The notes beneath the pieces are model-generated. The model ran no database searches. It saw nothing but the letters and a program-made list of their open reading frames with translations, and had not been told where the DNA came from. This document shows positions 28,448 to 38,135 of a stretch of 64,000 nucleotides of DNA, one piece after another. The translations under genes were made by a program, and so were the position numbers. How positions within the stretch are numbered: the stretch's first letter is position 1; each line of letters begins with the position of its first letter. Origin of the DNA: Limnobaculum xujianqingii (GTDB lineage Bacteria > Pseudomonadota > Gammaproteobacteria > Enterobacterales > Enterobacteriaceae); NCBI RefSeq assembly GCF_013394855.1, contig NZ_JABMLK010000001.1, positions 868,001-932,000 of the forward strand, in the 5' to 3' direction.

Positions 28448-28764
28448 AATATTGTTTACCTAAATTAGTCCTTCTAAATGAAACTCAACATTTCAATTTC
28501 AGCAAAATGATGAGAAAGCATGGCTTCTATATTGTAGCGAAAATACAGAATCTCAACCTGTAACGCCAAATTTCGGGTGATATTGATATTACTTACAATC
28601 AGTTAACACCACCCAACATCATGCAGACTCTGCTGTTGAAAGCCCATAACTGTACCTGATAAAAAGCGCTACGCAACAAAATTAGCATATTGATACCGTT
28701 TTTATCGGTAATACCACATCCTGTCAAACCAGAAAAAATGCACTCTCACAACTCATTTAACGCA

Positions 28765-28793
28765 TTGCTCTGGCAGGCACAGGTGACTAAAAT
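28765..28793 (+). promoter_or_regulatory. candidate promoter of yciN
   Basis: TTGCTC and TAAAAT are separated by 17 bases, with the -10 ending 32 bases before the yciN start. The -35 is weak (3 of 6). Apart from this I see nothing distinctive between topA and yciN. Confidence 0.4.
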
Positions 28794-28825
28794 AGCCCAT
28801 CCGTAAAAATTGAATGGAGGTATTC

Positions 28826-29077
28826 ATGCTTAATCAAACATCACCTATTTCCCGTCAGGCATTACTGATAGAAGCGAATGAAATCATTCGCAACCATGAG
28901 GATTTCCTTCACGGTATGGAAGCCACCGGCGTAGAACAAAAAGGCGATGTTCTGGTTTTTCGGGGAGAGTTTTTCCTGGATGAAGATGGACTACCTACCC
29001 CCAAAACCACAGCAGTGTTTAATATGTTTAAACACCTGGCCCATGTGCTATCCGGCAAATATCATCTGCAAGATTAA
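28826..29077 (+). CDS. yciN: YciN family protein
   Basis: An 83-residue cytoplasmic protein, the same length as E. coli YciN and similar throughout ([21 protein letters not shown], then [27 protein letters not shown]). The function is unknown. I chose ATG 28826, five bases after GGAGG; an earlier in-frame codon overlaps the ribosome-binding site. Confidence 0.93.
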   Translation: MLNQTSPISRQALLIEANEIIRNHEDFLHGMEATGVEQKGDVLVFRGEFFLDEDGLPTPKTTAVFNMFKHLAHVLSGKYHLQD

Positions 29078-29117
29078 TCTGATTCTGTTACCAGCAACTC
29101 AGCAAATGGGTTGCTGG

Positions 29118-29522
29118 TTAACCCGGCAGTTGCGACATATCCATATAGGCTAATTCCCATACGTGCCCGTCGGGATCGGTAAAACCGTGTCCATACATAA
29201 ACCCATGATCCTGAGGCTGGTTATAGGTGTTTCCACCTGCATTAATCGCCTTCTCCACTAAGCTATCCACCGCTTCACGACTTTCACAAGAAAGACAAAT
29301 CAACACTTCGTTAGCTTCATGACTATTACAAATAGCTTTGGGAGCAAAATCACTAAAACGCGCCTGCGTCAGCAACATTACATAAATAGAATCACTGACA
29401 ATCATGCAGGTCGCATTCTCATCAGTAAATTGAGGATTAAAACTAAACCCTAACTGAGTAAAAAATTGAACGGAACGAGGTAAATCCTGAACGGCTAAAT
29501 TGATAAAAATCTGCTGAGTCAT
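29118..29522 (-). CDS. VOC family (glyoxalase/dioxygenase fold) protein
   Basis: A 134-residue vicinal-oxygen-chelate protein of the PhnB/glyoxalase-like type, with paired beta-alpha-beta units: IFINLAVQDLPRSVQFFTQLGF at the N-terminus and HGFTDPDGHVWELAYMD at the C-terminus. The C-terminal Glu of HVWELAYMD is a possible metal ligand. The substrate cannot be told from the sequence. The ATG at 29522 follows GGAGGTGGTG. The gene lies between yciN and repeat copy A and is not part of the E. coli order here. Confidence 0.8.
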   Translation of the reverse strand: MTQQIFINLAVQDLPRSVQFFTQLGFSFNPQFTDENATCMIVSDSIYVMLLTQARFSDFAPKAICNSHEANEVLICLSCESREAVDSLVEKAINAGGNTYNQPQDHGFMYGHGFTDPDGHVWELAYMDMSQLPG

Positions 29523-29607
29523 AACACCACCTCCACGAATCCAGTCTGTTCAGTGTAGTTGGTTTATAACGGTTGTGGCGGTTGCTTATCTCGCTTTTTT
29601 CTTAACT

Positions 29608-29771
29608 AAAGCTAACCGTCGGGAGAGACGGGCGTTGGGGTCGACTTGGCGTAAGCCAACGAAGCACCCCTAGCCCGGCTAGGCCCGACGCACTCCAAAG
29701 CTAAGTACATAAGGTCTTCCGGCCGATTACTATCGTGATATGAGTACAATGCTATTACGGCCGGAATATCC
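29608..29771 (-). repeat. structured intergenic repeat, copy A
   Basis: The first of five related elements of about 165 bases. It reads on the minus strand from GGATATTCCGGCCG to CCCGACGG-TTAGCTTT. It contains a CCGGCCG/CGGCCGG long-range stem, a CCTAGCC/GGCTAGG stem and a TTGGC-TTAC-GCCAA hairpin (29646-29659). It starts 23 bases after the sohB stop, in the sense direction. No coding potential is evident. Confidence 0.9.
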
Positions 29772-29793
29772 ACAAGAATCAATTAAAATAAAA

Positions 29794-30846
29794 CTACACT
29801 AACGGCTTCTGCCCCCGCTGCCACCACCTTAACAACAAGCGATCGGCGCCCTCAGCCACACTGCCCGTCAAACGATCTATCAGCTTTTTACGCTGTGCGT
29901 AGGTAACACCAATCACATCGCGATCTTTCATTTGAGCGATCACTAAATCATCACTGGTGCCAATATCATCGATCAAACCCTTCTCTTTTGCCTGAATACC
30001 AAACCAGTGCTCTCCTGTGGCAACCTGATCAATATCCAGCGATGGGCGTTGTTCACGCACAAAATCTTTAAACAACTGATGGGTTTCATTCAATTCTTCA
30101 CGGAACTTCTCACGCCCCTGATCGGTATTCTCACCAAACAAAGTCAGAGTACGTTTAAATTCTCCGGCAGTATGTAATTCCACATCAATATCATTTTTCT
30201 TCAATAAACGATGGAAGTTTGGCAACTGGGCAACCACGCCGATAGAACCAATAACCGCAAAAGGTGCAGCAACAATGTAGTCAGCCACACAGGCCATCAT
30301 ATAGCCACCGCTGGCCGCAACCTTATCCACCGACGCTGTCAAACGAATACCGGCTTTACGTAAACGATCCAACTGCGATGCAGCCAGACCATATCCGTGC
30401 ACCATTCCTCCCGGACTTTCCAGCTTCAGCAAGACTTCATCACCCGGTTTAGCCACTGCCAGAATCGCGGACACTTCCTCTCTTAAAGACTCAACTTCAT
30501 GAGCATCAATGCTACCTTTAAACGACAACACATAAAGGCATGGTTTCAGGGTTTCCTTTTCACCATTTTTAACTGCCAGCTTCGCTTTTTTAGCTTCAGC
30601 CTTATCCTTCTTCTTTTGTTCCTTATGCCACAACTTCTGCTCTGCCGGTTGTAAACGGGCAAACTGCATATCTTCTTGCATATTGCGGTACTGCTCGCCT
30701 AAATCAACCAGGGTCAACTCCCCACGACGCCCGGACTTACGTTGGGTTACGCTCACAACCAGCAATGCAGCCGCAGCAACCACCACGACAAAAGTTACAA
30801 TTTTTGCCAAAAAAAGACCGTACTGAGAAATCCACTCCACAGACAT
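29794..30846 (-). CDS. sohB: inner-membrane serine protease SohB (S49 family)
   Basis: A 350-residue S49 protease related to signal peptide peptidase A. It has an N-terminal transmembrane helix (FLAKIVTFVVVVAAAALLVVSV), a lysine-rich cytoplasmic or linker stretch (about 80-110) and a catalytic domain with the nucleophile in VAASGGYMMACVAD and a basic residue in EFKRTLTLFGENT. The E. coli length is 349. I chose ATG 30846 (MSVEWISQYG), after TAGGAAT, over a start seven codons upstream. It is divergent from yciK. Confidence 0.94.
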   Translation of the reverse strand: MSVEWISQYGLFLAKIVTFVVVVAAAALLVVSVTQRKSGRRGELTLVDLGEQYRNMQEDMQFARLQPAEQKLWHKEQKKKDKAEAKKAKLAVKNGEKETLKPCLYVLSFKGSIDAHEVESLREEVSAILAVAKPGDEVLLKLESPGGMVHGYGLAASQLDRLRKAGIRLTASVDKVAASGGYMMACVADYIVAAPFAVIGSIGVVAQLPNFHRLLKKNDIDVELHTAGEFKRTLTLFGENTDQGREKFREELNETHQLFKDFVREQRPSLDIDQVATGEHWFGIQAKEKGLIDDIGTSDDLVIAQMKDRDVIGVTYAQRKKLIDRLTGSVAEGADRLLLRWWQRGQKPLV

Positions 30847-31023
30847 ATTCCTATATAGTTGAACCAAACTTGCAATGAACTAACATGATGAACAATAACC
30901 CATCAAGTATAGCTATTTACTTTTGCTACTCATGCAAAAGTTTGTTTAAACGCTACAATTCTATATTCGCTATACCTTGTCACTTAGTTCGTGATGCCGA
31001 CAAATATACCGTAAGGAGAGACT

Positions 31024-31785
31024 ATGCACTACCAACCACCGTCCAATTTACTCAATAACAAAATTATCATGATAACCGGAGCCAGTGACGGTATTGGCAA
31101 AGAGGCTGCTCTAACTTATGCCCGTTATGGCGCTCAATTACTATTACTTGGTCGTAGTGAAATCAAACTGAAACAAGTACAGCAAGAAATTGCCAGTCAG
31201 GGTAATCATCCTGTGCTGATTTTTCCTTTTGATTTACTAACGGCAAAAACCAGCGACTATCAGGCACTGGCAGAAGACATCACTAACAAGATTGAACGTC
31301 TGGACGGGCTATTACACAGCGCTGGCCTGCTGGGAGAGATCGCCCCAATCAGCACACAGGACCCGGAAATCTGGCAACAGGTTATGCAGGTAAACGTCAA
31401 TGCCGGTTTTATGCTCACACAGGCGCTATTACCGCTGCTGCTTAAATCGCCTAAAGCGTCACTGGTCTTTAGTAGCTCTGGCGTAGGCCGTAAAGGTCGT
31501 CGTGGATGGGGGGCTTACTCTGTATCCAAATTCGCCACCGAAGGCCTGATGCAGGTTCTGGCGGACGAATATCAGGGGACATCACTGCGAGTTAACTGCA
31601 TTAACCCGGGCGGAACCCGTACCAGTATGAGAGCCTCTGCCTTTCCACAAGAAGATCCCGGCCTGCTGAAAACCCCTGCTGATATTATGCCAACCTACCT
31701 GTATGTGATGGGAGATGACAGCAGCAATGAATCTGGCGTTAGTTTTGATGCTCAGCCGAACCGGGTTCCCGGTGCAGCAAAATAG
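31024..31785 (+). CDS. yciK: short-chain dehydrogenase YciK
   Basis: A 253-residue SDR-family oxidoreductase (252 in E. coli). It has an N-terminal NADP-binding motif TGASDGIGKEAA, the catalytic Ser in SSSGVGRKGRR and YSVSK (Tyr and Lys) following. The substrate of YciK is not established. The ATG at 31024 has AAGGAGAG upstream. It converges with the M20 hydrolase gene through the terminator at 31809-31850. Confidence 0.93.
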   Translation: MHYQPPSNLLNNKIIMITGASDGIGKEAALTYARYGAQLLLLGRSEIKLKQVQQEIASQGNHPVLIFPFDLLTAKTSDYQALAEDITNKIERLDGLLHSAGLLGEIAPISTQDPEIWQQVMQVNVNAGFMLTQALLPLLLKSPKASLVFSSSGVGRKGRRGWGAYSVSKFATEGLMQVLADEYQGTSLRVNCINPGGTRTSMRASAFPQEDPGLLKTPADIMPTYLYVMGDDSSNESGVSFDAQPNRVPGAAK

Positions 31786-31808
31786 TTTAGCTCACTTGCT
31801 TTAAATGC

Positions 31809-31850
31809 AAAAAAGCCGCCTTTTCTTCATTAAGAACAGGCGGCTTTTTA
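31809..31850. terminator. bidirectional terminator between yciK and the M20 hydrolase gene
   Basis: AAAAAAGCCGCCT and AGGCGGCTTTTT form a strong stem with a 16-base loop and A/T tracts on both sides, between two converging stop codons. Confidence 0.88.
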
Positions 31851-31868
31851 ATCACATCAATATGATGT

Positions 31869-33140
31869 TTATTTAGTCATCAGTTTTTGCAGACAGCCAA
31901 TGAACAGATTTGCAGCGGTTTCCAACTGCTTCTCATCAAAGTCAAACTCTGCCTGATGGTGACCCGCTTTCAGATCCGCACCCACAATAAAGTACAGTGA
32001 TTTACCACCGTGACGCTGAACGCGTTTAGCCAGTACGGTTGCATCTTCACTGCCGCCAAAGATTCGCTCTGGCACTACGGTCAGCTCAGGATTTTGCTTC
32101 ACAACGCTGGTTAACAGATCGACCAGCTCTTTATCGTTTTGCAGATCAACCGCTTCACCCATAACTTCGCTTTCTAAACGTAAGTCAAAGCTATGAGCCG
32201 CACCGGCAGCCATACGCTCTACCTGCTCAGCCATGTAGGTGTTAATGGATTCATCTTCACCGCGAACTTCAACCTGAAGCTCACCATAGGCTGGTACCAC
32301 GTTACGGCCTTCACCGGCACGGATAACGCCCACGTTAATGCGGGACATACCTTTACCATGACGGGAAATACCTAACATTTGAGTTGCTGCGTGACAGGCA
32401 CCTGCCAGCGCATTGCGACCTAAATGAGGCTCAGCACCGGCGTGAGCTGGTGCACCGTAGAAGCGGAAATCATACTTGGTGGTGCAAAGGAAACTGTTTG
32501 GATTAACTACGATCTCACCAGTTTTGGCAATAAAACCGAGGTGCATACCTAAGAAGTAATCAGCATCGTCAACGATACCGCTTTCTGCCATTGGTCTTGC
32601 ACCACGAACGCCCTCTTCAGCCGGTTGGAACAACAGCTTCACTTTACCACTCAGTGAACTACCGTTTTCAACTAACCATTTAGCAATTCCTAAACCGATG
32701 GACATGTGACCATCATGACCACATGCGTGCATCAGACCAGCGCTTTTCGATGAAAAGCCCTCTTTATTAGGAACGTGCTCACCAGCAGCACATTCCTGCA
32801 CGTTAACGCAGTCAATATCAAAACGCAGAGCAACTGTCGGACCAGGTTTACCGCTGTCAAATGTTGCCATACAGCCGGTTAATTCATCCATCTCAGCTAA
32901 CAGTGCTTCGTCAACACCTCTTTCCCTGGCCAGTTCCAGCCCACGTGTTACTACGTCAGCTTTACGACCACGAACAAATTCACGATTAATCACTTTTGGA
33001 CCAGCAATAACTTCCAGCCCCATCTTACGTAATTCAGTGATTAAACGTGCCGTAGTAGTAAATTCGGACCAACCGATTTCAGGAAAACGGTGAAGTTCAC
33101 GACGCCATGTTACTAATTGGTTTAAATCAATAGTCGACAT
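31869..33140 (-). CDS. M20 amidohydrolase, AbgA-like
   Basis: A 423-residue M20 metallopeptidase of the aminoacylase/AbgA group. The metal-binding motifs are HACGHDGHMS (about 140), PAEEGVRGA (about 175) and H in GMHLGF; the dimerisation lid domain runs about 215-330, and GSEDATV and GHHQAEFDFDE lie near the end. The long insert after residue 55 (FVRGRKADVVTRGLELARERG) is typical of AbgA. In E. coli AbgA works with AbgB on p-aminobenzoyl-glutamate; no AbgB is present here. The substrate is probably an N-acyl amino acid. It follows the DcuC-type carrier by 42 bases. Confidence 0.85.
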   Translation of the reverse strand: MSTIDLNQLVTWRRELHRFPEIGWSEFTTTARLITELRKMGLEVIAGPKVINREFVRGRKADVVTRGLELARERGVDEALLAEMDELTGCMATFDSGKPGPTVALRFDIDCVNVQECAAGEHVPNKEGFSSKSAGLMHACGHDGHMSIGLGIAKWLVENGSSLSGKVKLLFQPAEEGVRGARPMAESGIVDDADYFLGMHLGFIAKTGEIVVNPNSFLCTTKYDFRFYGAPAHAGAEPHLGRNALAGACHAATQMLGISRHGKGMSRINVGVIRAGEGRNVVPAYGELQVEVRGEDESINTYMAEQVERMAAGAAHSFDLRLESEVMGEAVDLQNDKELVDLLTSVVKQNPELTVVPERIFGGSEDATVLAKRVQRHGGKSLYFIVGADLKAGHHQAEFDFDEKQLETAANLFIGCLQKLMTK

Positions 33141-33182
33141 TACTCTTCCTTCCTTATTATCTGATAATTACTGCATAACGGT

Positions 33183-34481
33183 TTACAACATAAACAGAGC
33201 TACGAAACATACAGCGATCAGCATACCAGGAGCAGTACGTTTGATTAGCTCAACTGGGTTTGCTGCTGCTAAACCAGCACAAACGATGGTTACACCAGCG
33301 ATTGGTGACATAGTACGGCCTAATGCACCAGCAATAGCCGCTGCCATACCCAGGTCAGGAATGGTATATCCCAGATCGGCTGCATGACGGGTAACGGTTT
33401 CGTTGAAGGCTAATGCCGCAGCATCACCAGAACCAGTGATGATACCCATAAGGAATGGACCAATAGTACCGCCCCAACGAGCCAGCTCAGGATGATGAGT
33501 CAGGAAGAAAATAAAGCTGTCGATTAAGCCAGATACTTTCAGACCTGCAGCAAACACGGCTGCCGCAATGATGATACCCAGAACGTCACCGTAGGCATTT
33601 CCCATACCGCTGAAGAATTGTTTGGTCATTGCAGTTGGGCTGCAACGAGTAATAACCAGTGCATAGATAGCACCGATAACCATCGCTGATGGAACCGTCA
33701 TTTTGACCGCGCCAAACCAATCGGTTAAACCCGCAATCAACAGCAGAATTAATGGAACAAATGGAGCGGTAGCATACAGGTAGTTAGCTTTTGGCTTCTC
33801 TTTAACTTCAGCACCTTGTTCTGCGCCTTCAGCTAATTCAATGCGGAACTCTTTACGAACCAGCGCCACAATTGACAGAGAAACGGCACCAATAATACCC
33901 ACAGCAATGCTGATTGGTGCGTGGTGTTTAATCAGATCGATAACTTCCATCTTGGTGAAACCTTCAGTACCAACCATAACTTCGTTATACAGGTTAGATA
34001 CAAAGGCATTATGCGACATACCCGGGCTTAAGAAAGAACCGATGGTACCACTCAGTACCGCAGCACCAGCAATGGCCGGGTGAATACGGGCACCAATCAG
34101 TAATGGAATTAACGTTGCCCCTACCGCTGCCGCACACCCGGCTGCTGAAGGAATAGCAATGTTGATAAAGTAGGTTACAACCACCGTCATAGGGATCAGG
34201 AAGAAACCCATACGACTCATCATACCGGTTAAAGTGCGTACCAGATGGGTATCACACTCGGTGTACTTCATCACGTAAGCAAAGCCCATACTCGCACAGA
34301 TTGCCTGAATCAGACTACCTGAGGTCATACGTTCACTGAATGCGTCCAAACCCGCCATTGGTGTCAGTGCTAACAGACACATTACCAAGCCGGAGCCGAT
34401 TAGCACCATCCGCGTTTCATACTGTTTTATCAGTAAATAAATAGTGATTGCGACAACCACCAGGGAAATTATTTGTAGCAT
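33183..34481 (-). CDS. dcuC: DcuC-family dicarboxylate transporter
   Basis: A 432-residue inner-membrane carrier with about 12 hydrophobic segments and motifs of the DcuC family (IPSAAGCAAAVGATLIPLLI, GTIGSFLSPGMSHNAFVSNL and GSGDAAALAFNETV). E. coli DcuC (461 residues) moves C4-dicarboxylates during anaerobic growth. I chose ATG 34481 with GGTGAG upstream; a GTG at 34535 would add a charged, non-conserved stretch. Pairing with an M20 hydrolase suggests it imports an amide-linked dicarboxylate such as an N-acyl-aspartate or glutamate, or exports a product. A FNR-type promoter is predicted upstream. Confidence 0.8.
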   Translation of the reverse strand: MLQIISLVVVAITIYLLIKQYETRMVLIGSGLVMCLLALTPMAGLDAFSERMTSGSLIQAICASMGFAYVMKYTECDTHLVRTLTGMMSRMGFFLIPMTVVVTYFINIAIPSAAGCAAAVGATLIPLLIGARIHPAIAGAAVLSGTIGSFLSPGMSHNAFVSNLYNEVMVGTEGFTKMEVIDLIKHHAPISIAVGIIGAVSLSIVALVRKEFRIELAEGAEQGAEVKEKPKANYLYATAPFVPLILLLIAGLTDWFGAVKMTVPSAMVIGAIYALVITRCSPTAMTKQFFSGMGNAYGDVLGIIIAAAVFAAGLKVSGLIDSFIFFLTHHPELARWGGTIGPFLMGIITGSGDAAALAFNETVTRHAADLGYTIPDLGMAAAIAGALGRTMSPIAGVTIVCAGLAAANPVELIKRTAPGMLIAVCFVALFML

Positions 34482-34621
34482 ATTATACTCACCATCTGCT
34501 TTATTAAAATTGCAATCGTTTGATTGCTTCCACACCTAATTACAAATATATCAGAACTATAATTACCTAAGACTTGGTACAAATAAACTATAATCTCAAA
34601 ACTCTATTTCCGCACTACTGC

Positions 34622-34662
34622 ACTATAGCAACTGACCCGTTGATATCGTTGATGGATGTCAA
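34622..34662 (-). promoter_or_regulatory. candidate FNR-activated (class II) promoter of the dcuC-M20 operon
   Basis: TTGATGGATGTCAA (34649-34662) matches the FNR box TTGAT-N4-ATCAA at 9 of 10 positions. On the minus strand a TATAGT -10 hexamer (34627-34622) follows at the distance that places the box centre near -41. E. coli dcuC is also FNR-dependent. The remaining bases between dcuC and the regulator gene (34482-35118, 637 bases) are very AT-rich and show nothing else I can name. Confidence 0.5.
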
Positions 34663-35118
34663 AAAAAAAGAAATTGAATAACTAAAAAGAGTAGGTGTAT
34701 CAAAGATGTAAATGATTACCTAATTTTGAATAATGTAAGCGTGGTTATCATTTATTATTAACCATCTGTAATTTAATATTAAAAGAATAAAGACAGGTAG
34801 ATTATGTTCTGCTTTATGGTTACAACATACCTATAACATTTGATTTTTTACTATCCGAAAATAGCTATCGCAATGGAATTGTGTACATTTTTACAGCATT
34901 ATTGGTTTAAATTTTTGGTGAAAATTGACAGGGAACTAATGAGGCCTGCAATATCCATTATGTTTTTAGGGTTTATTGTTTATCGATAATAATTATTAAT
35001 ATTATTCAAATTACAAATAGATAGCCTGACATTCTTAATTGAGAAAATTGACTAATCACACCGTTAACCAATCGCCACATTAATATTTTCACACACTTTT
35101 AATAATAAGCAGGACAGG

Positions 35119-37056
35119 CTATACGCTTCGACCAAGGCTATCTTTGGCAATTACCTGAAAATCATTAAAGCTCTTGCTATTTAGTAGCCTTTTGGTGGCT
35201 TTTTCCCGCACAAAAGTAACAAATAAATCATAGATCGCCATCGCTTCTTCATACTCTGCCCTGCTGATTGCCAGCAGGAATATTACATTGGCAGTCTCTT
35301 TCTTATCTTTGCTCCACTCAATACCATTAGGTGCCAGTATCGTGACGACCACCGTCTTGTTCGCCAGCAGGCCCAATGAATGCGGTAAAGCAATGCCCTC
35401 ACCCAACAGTGTTGAAACAATAGATTCCCGTTCGACTAATGAAGGATAAAATTCCTTAGTAATATATCCGTCAACCTCAAGCTTTTTACACACTTTCTTA
35501 AACAAAGCTTCCTGAGTCATTTTGCCTTTAACGATCATAAAGTGCCGTTCATCAAAGAAACGCTCAAGAATATAAGGCTTGGTTCGATCTATCATCGCCA
35601 ACCGCCCTACCTGCTCCAACTGATATGGCGTTGGGAATGGGGCTATTTTAACAATGGGTTTATCTTTTTCCGTTAGCCTGACCGTGGTGATAACAAAGTC
35701 TTCATCCACTGACGCCAGTCCTTCGTATTCTTGTAAATCGATCACTCGACTTAACTTAAGCTGGGGAAATTCCCGTACGATTTTAGCCTCAATCATCCTA
35801 ACGGTTGAATTACCTGAGTCCGTCACCACTAAAGCGTGAGGATGGCGGGTATATCCCACGCTGTAATTACGTTCCAGACCAACGCCAATGTGTACCGCCA
35901 AATATCCCAGCTCATCTTCGTTGATAGGATAAGGTAGTTTATGCTCAACATTAGCCATGGCACTCAACGTAACGTCATAGGCAAAGGGATAATATTGTTT
36001 AATATCTGACAGCAGCGGGTTTTTGCTATTAATCTGATAGCGCACTCGGGTTAGCATCGCTGCCAGATGAGTGGAAAGATCGGTTTTTAGCTTGGTATCA
36101 TTACGTAAATCGTAATTGTAAGAGTCATTGATGTAGGTGAGGATATAATCCACCAGTTCATCACTGTTACTTTCGCTCTCGGGTTCCGCTGAGGCTACAT
36201 GATTAGGAATACGTCGGGCAGAGATCTGTACGCTCAGGTACTCCTCTTCGGCAAATGAAACATCATTTCCCAGAAAATAAACAAAACCTTTCGATATTTC
36301 ACTGGCAGTACTTCTGATTACGCCATCAATACCTTCGGCATCATAGCTCACAATTTCATGACCGCGAGTAATACGTAAAATAGAGACAGCACAGTTAATA
36401 ATCAGATACTGGCGCCCTTCATTGGTCAGGCGAATATCAAAACGATTAACGCTGTTTTGCAGCACTTTTTCAATGTAGGTCAGATCGATATTGGCCAGAA
36501 TTTCTTGTTTAAAATTATTCAGCGAGCGTTCGTTTTCCATAGAAAACTGATGCCACAAAATATCGGTAATGCAGGCACGAATAGCCGACTCACCACCCGC
36601 CAGTTTGATTCCCTGACGAGGTACGGTATCCAACGTTAACTGATATTTGCTTAACTGCTCTCTTACCGAGGTCATATCATGCTGCAGAGTTCCCCGACTA
36701 ACGAACCATTCTTCGGCAATGTCATCCAGTTTAATCGGCAAAGAGGCCATCAAAAATTTCAATAACAATGCATCTACCCGCTCTTTAGCCGTGCGAGGGA
36801 TGCTTTTCACCTCATATTTCTGCATTGGTAATGCAGCAAAAGCCTGTGGATCATCCACTTTCAGTCGATAACCTAATCCCCGTTCATAAGTCACACTTGC
36901 GCCATAGCTGGCCAGAACATCATTCAAGGCCGCAACATCAGTACGAATGGTTCGGGTTGATACGTCAAAACGTTTAGCCAGCTCTTCCTGTGGCAGCGTT
37001 TCGGACTGAATGGCATCAAATAGATAAGCAAGTCGCTGATAGGGAAATAACGTCAC
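35119..37056 (-). CDS. BglG/MtlR-type PRD-domain transcriptional regulator with EIIA domain
   Basis: A 645-residue multidomain PTS-controlled activator. It has an N-terminal HTH (about 23-46, EELAKRFDVSTRTIRTDVAALND), a second HTH near 95-125, two PRD domains (about 190-410) with candidate phospho-histidines, an EIIB-like domain (about 420-500) and a C-terminal EIIA domain with the conserved His in GIALPHSLG. The EIIB-like loop reads VVTDSGNST and lacks the usual phospho-Cys. It starts at a GTG with AAGG upstream. It lies directly behind the eight-gene operon at 37392-42999 and likely controls it according to PTS phosphorylation. The nearest named type is MtlR/LicR; the inducer is unknown. 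Confidence 0.82.
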   Translation of the reverse strand: MTLFPYQRLAYLFDAIQSETLPQEELAKRFDVSTRTIRTDVAALNDVLASYGASVTYERGLGYRLKVDDPQAFAALPMQKYEVKSIPRTAKERVDALLLKFLMASLPIKLDDIAEEWFVSRGTLQHDMTSVREQLSKYQLTLDTVPRQGIKLAGGESAIRACITDILWHQFSMENERSLNNFKQEILANIDLTYIEKVLQNSVNRFDIRLTNEGRQYLIINCAVSILRITRGHEIVSYDAEGIDGVIRSTASEISKGFVYFLGNDVSFAEEEYLSVQISARRIPNHVASAEPESESNSDELVDYILTYINDSYNYDLRNDTKLKTDLSTHLAAMLTRVRYQINSKNPLLSDIKQYYPFAYDVTLSAMANVEHKLPYPINEDELGYLAVHIGVGLERNYSVGYTRHPHALVVTDSGNSTVRMIEAKIVREFPQLKLSRVIDLQEYEGLASVDEDFVITTVRLTEKDKPIVKIAPFPTPYQLEQVGRLAMIDRTKPYILERFFDERHFMIVKGKMTQEALFKKVCKKLEVDGYITKEFYPSLVERESIVSTLLGEGIALPHSLGLLANKTVVVTILAPNGIEWSKDKKETANVIFLLAISRAEYEEAMAIYDLFVTFVREKATKRLLNSKSFNDFQVIAKDSLGRSV

Positions 37057-37137
37057 GGATAGGCCTTTTGCTTAGAATAAAAATAAAACCAATAACTAGC
37101 CTTTCTGAATAAAAAAGCTTCAAGGTAGCAAAGACTA

Positions 37138-37310
37138 AAAAGTTAATCGTCGGGAGAGACGGGCGTGGGGGTCGACTTGGCGTAAGCCAACGAAGTGCCC
37201 GTAGCCCGGCTAGGCCCGACGCGCTCAAAAGCTAAGTACGAAGGTTTTTAATCTTTCCCGGCCGGGCATGGACCTTAAATAAGCACAATGCATTTACGGC
37301 CGGAATATTC
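37138..37310 (-). repeat. structured intergenic repeat, copy B
   Basis: The second copy, reading on the minus strand, in the gap between the aldolase gene and the regulator gene. It keeps the CCGGCCG stem, the CCTAGCC stem and the TTGGC-TTAC-GCCAA hairpin, with a few extra bases near the first stem. It starts 82 bases after the aldolase stop, in the sense direction. It may separate expression of the operon from that of the regulator. Confidence 0.9.
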
Positions 37311-37391
37311 TCTACAGCTGATTAAAGTAACTTTTTAGTACTCTGAAGCTTTTCTGTACAGAAAGGCTTCTATCATACAAAGATTACAATC

Positions 37392-38132
37392 TTAACCAAC
37401 CAGCTTCTTCACCATCGCCAGTAATGTTTTCACATCTTCCGGACGGGTATTGCCAGTTTCAGAATCAATAATGGAACTATAAATGTGTGGGATAATTTTT
37501 TCCACACCGGCGTCCAGTGCAATTTGCATAATCTCTTCAAAGTTTTCTAAATCAATTCCACCCGTTGGTTCCAGGTAGAAGTGATTTTCAGCACAGGCTT
37601 TAGCTACGTAAGCAAACTCATCTTTGTAAGTCAGGCCGCGCATATTAAAGAACTTAATCGAGCTTGCACCCATATCTTTCAACATGGCAATAGCAGTTTC
37701 AACCGGCACGATCGCATCAGGGAAGGTAGAGCTTAATGGACCAGTAGAAATCTTAACCCAACCCACTTTACCCGTTGGTGAAACCAGCGCATTCACGACG
37801 GTTTCATTTTGACCCAATAGCGCACGGCTAACTGGCGCACCGGTAAATACCTGATTAACATGCTGTGGCTGAATCACTTTTGATATTTGAGAAACCATTT
37901 CTGACTGGTTAGGGTCACCTGCCCCCAGTCCAACAGAAACAGCATTTTCGATATCATTGGCATACTTAGTCATATCTTCAATGGCGCTGGCCAAATCAGG
38001 ATAGTTTTTTGACAGTACGCCAACCACTACATGCTTTTCTGCTGCTGCATACACTTCACGGGCATTTTCTCTGGAACCCGCCAGAACGTTAAGACAAACG
38101 CGATCTTTATAATAATTAGGACTTAATTTCAT
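37392..38132 (-). CDS. dgaF: KDGP aldolase family protein (DgaF type)
   Basis: A 246-residue class I aldolase of the DgaF/EF_0839 family. It begins MKLSPNYYKDRVCLNVLAGS; the likely Schiff-base lysine is in SSIKFFNMRGL (about 157), followed by LEPTGGIDLENF. The Salmonella homologue cleaves 2-keto-3-deoxy-6-phosphogluconate to pyruvate and glyceraldehyde-3-phosphate in D-glucosaminate use. It is the last gene of the operon, three bases after the DgaE-type gene. Its presence implies the pathway runs through a 6-phosphorylated keto-deoxy acid. Confidence 0.88.
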   Translation of the reverse strand: MKLSPNYYKDRVCLNVLAGSRENAREVYAAAEKHVVVGVLSKNYPDLASAIEDMTKYANDIENAVSVGLGAGDPNQSEMVSQISKVIQPQHVNQVFTGAPVSRALLGQNETVVNALVSPTGKVGWVKISTGPLSSTFPDAIVPVETAIAMLKDMGASSIKFFNMRGLTYKDEFAYVAKACAENHFYLEPTGGIDLENFEEIMQIALDAGVEKIIPHIYSSIIDSETGNTRPEDVKTLLAMVKKLVG

Positions 38133-38135
38133 TAC

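Noticed and set aside
37016..37228. 70-codon frame on the minus strand over repeat copy B
   Set aside because: It runs from repeat sequence into the regulator gene in another frame. The repeat also occurs in four other places without an open frame.
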